In this document: positions 58,350 through 64,000 of the stretch, piece after piece
Layout: each line of letters opens with the position of its first letter
How positions within the stretch are numbered: position 1 is the stretch's first letter
Assembly (NCBI GenBank): GCA_028554795.2
Contig: CM068825.1
Location: 96,093,451 to 96,157,450 of the forward strand
Direction of reading: 5' to 3'
Length of the DNA stretch: 64,000 nucleotides
Source: Sinohyriopsis cumingii
Lineage: Eukaryota > Mollusca > Bivalvia > Unionida > Unionidae
The notes under the pieces: model-generated
Seen by the model: only the letters and a program-made list of their open reading frames with translations
What the model was told of the DNA's origin: nothing
Databases searched by the model: none
Made by a program: the position numbers and the translations under genes

Positions 58350-59305
58350 CAATGACATAGCCTTGTGTCCAGTGCAATCTAACACAGATCTTTTCGCTGA
58401 CAATTCTATATTGCATTTATCTGGTAAATCTCTAGATTCCATTAAAAATAAAGTTCGAACCGACCTCACCAATATATCAGTTTGGTGTCATCAAAACAAA
58501 ATGCATATTAACATCTCTAAAACGAAATGTATGACAATCGGAACAAGGCAGCGTCTATCTACTAACATGGATTCACTTCTAACTCAAAATGTTTTAGACG
58601 TATCTATTGTAAAAAAAAAATCAAAAACTTCTTGGTATCTACATTGATCAGCACCTTAGCTGGAATGCACATATCGATCACCTATGTGAAATGGTAGTCA
58701 AAATAGTAACGCTATTAAAATTGCTTTCGAAATTTCTACGTCCCCAATCACTTGAACTTTATTTTTTGAGTTATATACTACCACTGATAGATTACGGCTG
58801 TACCATATGGGGAAACACTTCCAATTATAATCTGTCCAGAACTGATAAACTCCTGAAAAGGGCAACCCGAATAATACTGAAACTTTCTGTTATGATTCCC
58901 TCGAATGTTTTGTTTTCACGTCTAAAATGGCTACCATTACAAAAAACGCATTCTTTATTTCAAAGGAATCATGACATACAAGTCTTTAAACGGTCTTTCT
59001 CCAGATTATATCTCTTACATAATTGAACTAAGATCATCGGATACTGAGCGTAATCTCCGATCGACGACTAACAACGATCTCCAGATTCTGTTAGAAAATC
59101 AATCATTACAAAAGCTCATTTACTGTATCAGCACCTACTCTATGGAATTCCTTACCTATAACGATACGTAACTCAACTTCCCTTGCTTCTTTTAAAATAT
59201 CATTAAAGAAATTCTTTCTCGACCATCTGGAATGACATATTAAAAGCTCTGAACAGAAAGCCTTATCATCATATCCATAAATGATATGTCCAGATCTTAC
59301 TCGAT

Positions 59306-59387
59306 GTATGTATGTATGTATGTATGTATGTATGTATGTATGTATGTATGTATGCATGCATGCATGCATGCAGATAGATAGACAGAC

Positions 59388-59428
<41 letters not shown>
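59306..59428. repeat. Compound microsatellite (GTAT)n (GCAT)n (GATA)n
   Basis: Three tetranucleotide blocks in succession inside the LINE 3' region. Confidence 0.9.
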
Positions 59429-59429
<1 letters not shown>

Positions 59430-59691
59430 TACAACTTATGCTGAAATGTATGTACCTGTGTATTGAATATTGTTCATATTTGTATGTTTCCCAGCACAGT
59501 CACACAGGGTTATTCATGTTAAATATGTATGAATGAGTGTGCAACAATACCTGGTTATGTGCATAGTCTTGTATTTTTAGTTTGTGTATTTTTATACATA
59601 TATTTTTAACATAGCCGACTGCAAAAACTGAGGACCACATGGCAGATGGGTAAGCCTTGACATAATGTGTTATCCTCGTTAAAGATAGCTT

Positions 59692-59716
59692 ATTATTATT
59701 ATTATTATTATTATTA
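59692..59716. repeat. (ATT)n tail of the LINE
   Basis: Eight or nine uninterrupted ATT units. Confidence 0.85.
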
Positions 59717-59718
59717 AG

Positions 59719-61614
59719 CACACACGTAATTTGTAGATATTCACGGACTAACTTTGTGCAGAGTTTATTGGGTGTTTCATCCAAAAAATCATATAAATAT
59801 ATGAAAAAATTGATTTTTCTTTAACAACTCTGTTTACTTGTCTCCCTTTCCAAATATCGAAACTCGAGAGCTGAACTAAAAAATAATTTATTCAAAACAG
59901 TCTGCTGGCAAATTTTGAAATTAAAAAATTTGCTTTAGAATCTTTCATACCTCAAGGTCGATACCCGTTCAAAAACCGGTCAAAATATCTGACAAAAATG
60001 TATTGTTAGATACAATCTCCATGTATGATACGAAAAAACTTTCTAATTATAATTCTAATCACATTATCATCATAAAATCATTTAACATACAAACCTTGTC
60101 TCCTCTCCTTTTTTGTTGCCTTTCGATCTTTCTTGTACACTAGGAACAGGAAACGGCTACTATTCACATGTGTAATCCAATGACATGCTTGTTTACTTCC
60201 CTTGATATGAACAAAATTTATTTAATTTTTTGTCCTCATCACTGTATTGTATCTTCTCCAATACTGGATGTTTGGGGTCCTTTCCGTTTCGTCATTTTAC
60301 GCTGGCAGATGTTGAAGTAAGCAGGAATTTTGGTTCGTTCAGTAGTGTTTCTGCAATCTGTTTAAACTATGTATGCATACTTGACGATTTTACTCCCATT
60401 TCAATTGTGAATAGTTTTTAGTTTCATAGTACGTTGAAGAAAAAAAAATACATTTGTCCCCAGAGCAATGGTAAGTAATTTATTGCTTCTGACACTTTGC
60501 TTGAGCTTTTATTCATAAATCCTGTGGTCAAGGTCATTCTTATACATGCATGTAATGAATCTGCATACAATTTTCCTAGTCCCCAACACTATCCTATTCA
60601 TTTGATGAAATTTAATGCGATTGTTTTTCTTTTCACTACATTTTCAATGCATGCTATACATGCCGTATATACATACCGTACGGTTTTGGTTATTCACCCA
60701 GTTTAAGCGAGTGTATAGTTTAGCCAGATCTTTGTCACCATAGTTGTTTAGATTTTGTTTTAGATTTACGCAATTGCCAGATAGGTTAACTGATTATCAT
60801 AAATAACTCACCGCTCATATATTTTGCGAAAAGAAAAAAAATGAAAAATATTTGAAAACGAAGACCTTAATGATAACTAAAAACGATGCCGGTCTGGGTG
60901 TCAAATGGTTTGGGATTTGTTTTTTGAGCTATGAACAGAACATTGATTCACCGTAATTGTTCGAATTTTCATTTTATTTGTTTTTATTTTTTTATTTTTT
61001 TAACCGTCATGGAGGAAATCATTTGACGCGTTGCAAATAAGGGAAGTTAAGGGTTTGGTGTGTGTATATGTGTGTGCTGAGGAAGGGGGTATTCTTTCAA
61101 AATTACCTTCTTTCTTGAAGGCTTCTATTGTTTCCAAACTTACCACTGTTTTTATGTACTTTGTTCCCATCCATCGTCGTTCCCACCAAGAAATTGTTCC
61201 GATAAAGACTGGTACTTAGAATGGGAAATATGTATTACTATTACCAACTGCTGATTTTTCTACAATGTTTCTACTTTAAAATCTCTGATTTTTTAAGCTC
61301 AGTAATACAGTTTGGTTTTAAAGGTTTTAGAAATATCAACATATTTCATAATTAGTACAAGACCCCCGAGCCTCGTTGTGGAGGAATACAAGCATGTTTA
61401 TTTGAAGTCTGCTTTGTAAAGAGGAAGATCTACGGTCTATAACACCCAAGTTAAACAACCCCTTTCTCTTACATCACTGATGACAAACCTAGATGTATGC
61501 GGCTGTACTGCTTGTACACCGTGTACAATTTAAGGCCATTTCAGGGGCTAAATCTTAGCATGTTTTTTCCCAAGAAGACTTCGGCACGCTAGATTTTTTG
61601 TGCAGTTTTGGTGA
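59719..61614. other. Intergenic AT-rich sequence, no gene seen
   Basis: No supported ORF. One dispersed repeat copy lies at 60395-60590; a T-rich stretch lies near 60970-61000. Confidence 0.6.
60395..60590 (+). repeat. Dispersed repeat, copy 2
   Basis: Resembles 34030-34230 in the same orientation with many substitutions. Confidence 0.6.
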
Positions 61615-61620
61615 TGCGTG
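61615..61620. repeat. Presumed target-site duplication of Polinton C (TGCGTG)
   Basis: The six bases before the tip AGTAGTGAAT; its partner would lie beyond the window. Confidence 0.6.
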
Positions 61621-62165
61621 AGTAGTGAATAGGATCACCCTAGCCTCAATGGAAATTAGCATTACAGGACCCCTTGGGTCACTCTAGCCTCAATGGAAAT
61701 TTAACATGGGGAAAAATCATGGGTCACTCTAGCCTCAAGGGGAATTTAACATGGGAAAAAGTCTTGGGTCACTCTAGCCTCAAGGGAATTGAACATGGGA
61801 AAAAAGTCTTGGGTCACTCTAGCCTTAAGGGGAATTTAACATGGGAAAAAGTCTTGGGTCACTCTAGCCTCAAGGGAATTGAACATGGGAAAAAAGTCTT
61901 GGGTCACTCTAGCCTCAAGGGGAATGGAACATGGAAAAAAAAATTCTTAGGTCTGTTGAGCGACAAGGGAAAATGGAACAGGGTCGGGACCCTATTTTAA
62001 TAGTGTCCCGACCTGATGGGTCTATGGAAATGGAACATAGGAAAATTGAAACAGGGAGGGGTCTCTATTTTGTTTTAAACAAAAAAAAAATTTAAAAAAT
62101 GGGGTAGGCAATTGAAAGTCTATCTCTTTTCGAGAGATGTGGGTGGCCCTGAAAAGGGCCTTTGG
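61621..62165 (+). repeat. Left terminal inverted repeat of Polinton C
   Basis: The outer array has its own core, GGGTCACTCTAGCCTCAAGG, repeated about seven times with TTAACATGGGAAAAA-type spacers; the inner block is shared with A and B. Longer than the repeats of A and B. Confidence 0.85.
62116..62165 (-). terminator. Histone-type 3' stem-loop with U7-like element (C, left end)
   Basis: Minus strand: CCAAA, GGCCCTTTTCAGGGCC (62160-62145), ACCCA, then TCTCGAAAAGAGATAG. About 24 bases after the stop at 62184. Confidence 0.8.
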
Positions 62166-62183
62166 GTTTATGTTAATATGCCC

Positions 62184-62414
62184 TTAACATAAAGGGCATC
62201 TGCAACATCTTCCTCTTCTTAGGCTTCGTCGAATGGTAGGTCCATAAACTAAAACTCTTTTCAGGCATCCTTGCCTCTCCACGTAAATCCTACGTATCCA
62301 TAGGCTCATGTCGGTCCTATGGACAACTGTCCACTTGGATCGGACATACATCGGTATGTCCGTCCTGAACATCATCGTTGACACAAGCGTAGAAGAGTGC
62401 ACATCGGTCCACAT
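62184..62414 (-). CDS. Small basic protein (end gene 1) of Polinton C, 76 aa
   Basis: Homologue of 38355-38585 with the same length and start (MWTDVHSSTLVS) and CPLC end. Open. Confidence 0.65.
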   Translation of the reverse strand: MWTDVHSSTLVSTMMFRTDIPMYVRSKWTVVHRTDMSLWIRRIYVERQGCLKRVLVYGPTIRRSLRRGRCCRCPLC

Positions 62415-62564
62415 GTTTTGGCGCCGAGAACAGGTGAATCAATGCAGTAAACTGCGTTTATTTATAGGTAGAGGAAGGAGTGAAACGGATTGAGTTCGTT
62501 GACCAATCTAAACACGCGTTACAAAATTCAGTCAGCTCGCATCCAATCCGAAGAGAGCAGTCTG

Positions 62565-62586
62565 TGACGTCACGTGGTCTATATAG
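62565..62586 (+). promoter_or_regulatory. CRE and TATA of end gene 2, Polinton C
   Basis: TGACGTCA at 62565-62572, overlapping CACGTG, then TATATAG near 62580. Confidence 0.65.
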
Positions 62587-62615
62587 ATTCGCTAGCGCCC
62601 GTGCGCAGTCGATTC

Positions 62616-63203
62616 ATGCAACAGTTATTCAACATAGCGGAAACTCAGAAAACGATAAATTGGGGTGCACCAGCAGTGGAGACCACCCAAGGGAACCCGG
62701 ACTTACTTTCAGAAGAGGTAAATTGGGATTTTGTGGATTTTCTTACCTCGCAAGAATTTGTTCCGGAACCTTCGTCACCTTCTTCATTACAGCACGTGGA
62801 GAATTTTAGACAGAGACAGAAAGAAGAATTGGAGAAATTTATACAACAGCAAAAGGAAGCGGAACAAGCTTTTCTTCTACAGCAACAACAGCAAGAAGAA
62901 GAGGTAAGAAAAAAACAAGAAGAAGAAGAAGCAGCAGCAAAGAAACAAGGGTGTGAAAATCAAACGGTCACGGTACTGTTAGACATTTTAGCGGAGTTAA
63001 GAAGTCTGAAACAAATGTATCAGACTTCTTTATTACGACCGAAGAGAATACGACCTTCCCGAGCTAAACACTCCAACCCTGTGACTAAGTCTACCGTGCC
63101 ACCCGTAGTGATTTCAACCAAATCATCATCATCAACAGTACGCAGTCCAGAAGTAGGCCTCGGCCGTGGCAAAGGCTTAAGACAGTTAAAGTTGATTGCT
63201 TAA
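62616..63203 (+). CDS. Gln/Glu-rich coiled-coil protein (end gene 2) of Polinton C
   Basis: Homologue of 38804-39388, with NWDFVDFL near the start, the coiled coil, NQTVTVLLDILAEL and the basic cluster. A stem-loop follows 22 bases after the stop. Confidence 0.65.
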   Translation: MQQLFNIAETQKTINWGAPAVETTQGNPDLLSEEVNWDFVDFLTSQEFVPEPSSPSSLQHVENFRQRQKEELEKFIQQQKEAEQAFLLQQQQQEEEVRKKQEEEEAAAKKQGCENQTVTVLLDILAELRSLKQMYQTSLLRPKRIRPSRAKHSNPVTKSTVPPVVISTKSSSSTVRSPEVGLGRGKGLRQLKLIA

Positions 63204-63224
63204 ACTCACCCCTACACCAAAAAA

Positions 63225-63270
63225 GGCCCTTTTCAGGGCCACCCACGTCTCTTGAAAAGAGATAGACTTT
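63225..63270 (+). terminator. Histone-type 3' stem-loop with U7-like element (C, gene 2)
   Basis: GGCCCTTTTCAGGGCC (63225-63240), ACCCA, then TCTTGAAAAGAGATAG. Confidence 0.8.
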
Positions 63271-63481
63271 CAATTGCCAATAACTCAAAAAAAACCCCCA
63301 ATTTTACCCCTATAGTACGTGTCTGTGTATGAGTGTGTGAGTGTACGTTCTTATTTTAAAATCAAAACCCAAAGACACTTACCTTTATATCTAATTTATT
63401 CTTTTATAAATATTTACAATCCAATTCAAAATTCACAACAAATCACTTTAAAAAGTTCATAGACTTCTCCTGTCTCATTGT

Positions 63482-63919
63482 TCACCCTCTGTTTTTTTTT
63501 AATTTGATCACAGTCACAGTCTTTTCCTCTTCTTCCTCCTCACTTTCTTCCCTTCTTATTTTCTTCTCCTGTTTCTTTTTCTTCACCTGTCTACTTTCTT
63601 TCTCTTCTTCTTCCTCTGAAGAATCCCTCTCTTCTTCTGACTGTTCTTGTTTCTTTTTTGGGCAATCCGGAGACCAATGTCCTTTTTCTTGACAATGATA
63701 ACAGGTATCTTGACTTTTGTCTCTTTTAGCCCCTATTTTGCTTTTTTGACGGTCTGGACACTCTGAAGACCAATGCCCTTTCTTCTGACAGATATAGCAA
63801 GTATCTTGACTTTTATCTCGAAAGGAAGGAGAGTAGTCCGATGGCTGGTCTGAAGAAAATTTTCTAATGACCCCTCGCAGCGCTCTGATGAAACGTTCGA
63901 TCTGGGTAGTCTCTTCCAT
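63482..63919 (-). CDS. CCHC zinc-knuckle protein of Polinton C
   Basis: Homologue of 39678-40115 with two knuckles and a Ser/Glu/Lys tail. The ATG at 63919 matches the start chosen for B. Open. Confidence 0.7.
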   Translation of the reverse strand: MEETTQIERFIRALRGVIRKFSSDQPSDYSPSFRDKSQDTCYICQKKGHWSSECPDRQKSKIGAKRDKSQDTCYHCQEKGHWSPDCPKKKQEQSEEERDSSEEEEEKESRQVKKKKQEKKIRREESEEEEEEKTVTVIKLKKNRG

Positions 63920-64000
63920 CGTTGTGCTCGGTTTGAGAGTGAAATGAATAGTGAAAGGACAAGACACATACCCTTTATATACGCTGGTCTGCCATGACTA

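Larger units (their letters stand above)
58350..59718 (+). mobile_element. LINE reverse transcriptase, 3' part and tail
   Basis: Continues the reverse transcriptase directly after the Polinton: NDIAL, then LFADNSILHLSGKS, where the usual catalytic FADD/YADD reads FADN, then WCHQNKMHINISKTKCMTIG and the C-terminal domain (ILPLIDYGCTIWGN, LLKRATRIIL, RLKWLPLQK). At least one frame change lies near 58610 at an A-run, and another near 58960. The 3' end has GAGGACCACATGGCAGA and an (ATT)n tail at about 59693-59716, usual for CR1/L2-like LINEs. No longer active. Confidence 0.8.
61621..64000 (+). mobile_element. Polinton/Maverick copy C, left 2.4 kb only
   Basis: Begins AGTAGTGAATAGGATC and continues past the window end. 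It holds the inverted repeat, the small basic gene (-), the Gln-rich gene (+) and the zinc-knuckle gene (-), in the same order and orientation as A and B. Gene 2 is closer to A than to B by eye. State beyond the window unknown; the visible part has about one doubtful place. Confidence 0.93.

Noticed and set aside
61674-62000. 108-residue repetitive ORF (GHSSLKGNLTWEKV-like units) in the inverted repeat of C
   Set aside because: It is a reading of the tandem array; the arrays of A and B do not encode a related protein.

Overview
The window looks like a piece of an animal genome, most likely a mollusc or another lophotrochozoan. Two tRNA-derived SINEs have bodies that resemble, from memory, SINEs of molluscs. 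A LINE with a CR1/L2-like reverse transcriptase and an (ATT)n tail fits the same hosts. Host sequence is AT-rich, and no clear spliced host gene is visible. The only strong ORF outside virus-like elements is a 562-residue zinc-finger protein at 154-1842 that resembles a transposase-derived family.

Most of the window is Polinton/Maverick (adintovirus-like) DNA. Copy A (3713-23533, 6-bp target duplication TTCCTC) is broken at about twenty places and sits inside a SINE. Copy B (37895-58343, duplication ATTTAT) looks essentially whole at ORF level, has terminal inverted repeats that match base for base by eye, and sits inside the LINE reverse transcriptase gene, so it is the youngest insertion. 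Copy C begins at 61621 and runs off the end of the window. All three point the same way. Two much older Polinton scraps lie at about 28790-30010 (minus strand) and 34330-36030, and a decayed Gypsy LTR element lies at about 30015-33767.

Layout of copy B, left to right: inverted repeat; small basic gene (-); Gln-rich coiled-coil gene (+); CCHC zinc-knuckle gene (-); protein-primed DNA polymerase B (+); BIR-domain gene; two tandem F-box-like paralogues; a cluster of small overlapping ORFs including a tail-anchored membrane protein; packaging ATPase; basic Lys/Pro-rich protein; two short virion-type basic proteins; Pro-rich protein; chromodomain integrase; two-helix membrane protein; penton-like minor capsid protein; pVI-like basic protein; double jelly-roll major capsid protein; Cys-rich protein; adenain-like protease; then three small coiled-coil or charged genes before the right inverted repeat. 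The core is a replication, packaging and capsid module; the outer genes look like host-interaction genes.

The most striking observation concerns mRNA 3' ends. Every small gene at the two ends of the element except the zinc-knuckle gene is followed, 20-40 bases after its stop, by a near-perfect replication-dependent histone mRNA stem-loop (GGCCCT-TTTC-AGGGCC or AGCCCT-TTTC-AGGGCT, mostly followed by ACCCA) and then a purine-rich GAAAAGAGA-type element like the U7 snRNA binding site. Twelve copies occur in the window, and the innermost part of each inverted repeat is one of them. The core genes lack it and instead show AATAAA signals. This suggests that the outer genes use the host histone-mRNA pathway, which would link them to S phase. 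I do not recall a description of this for Polintons.
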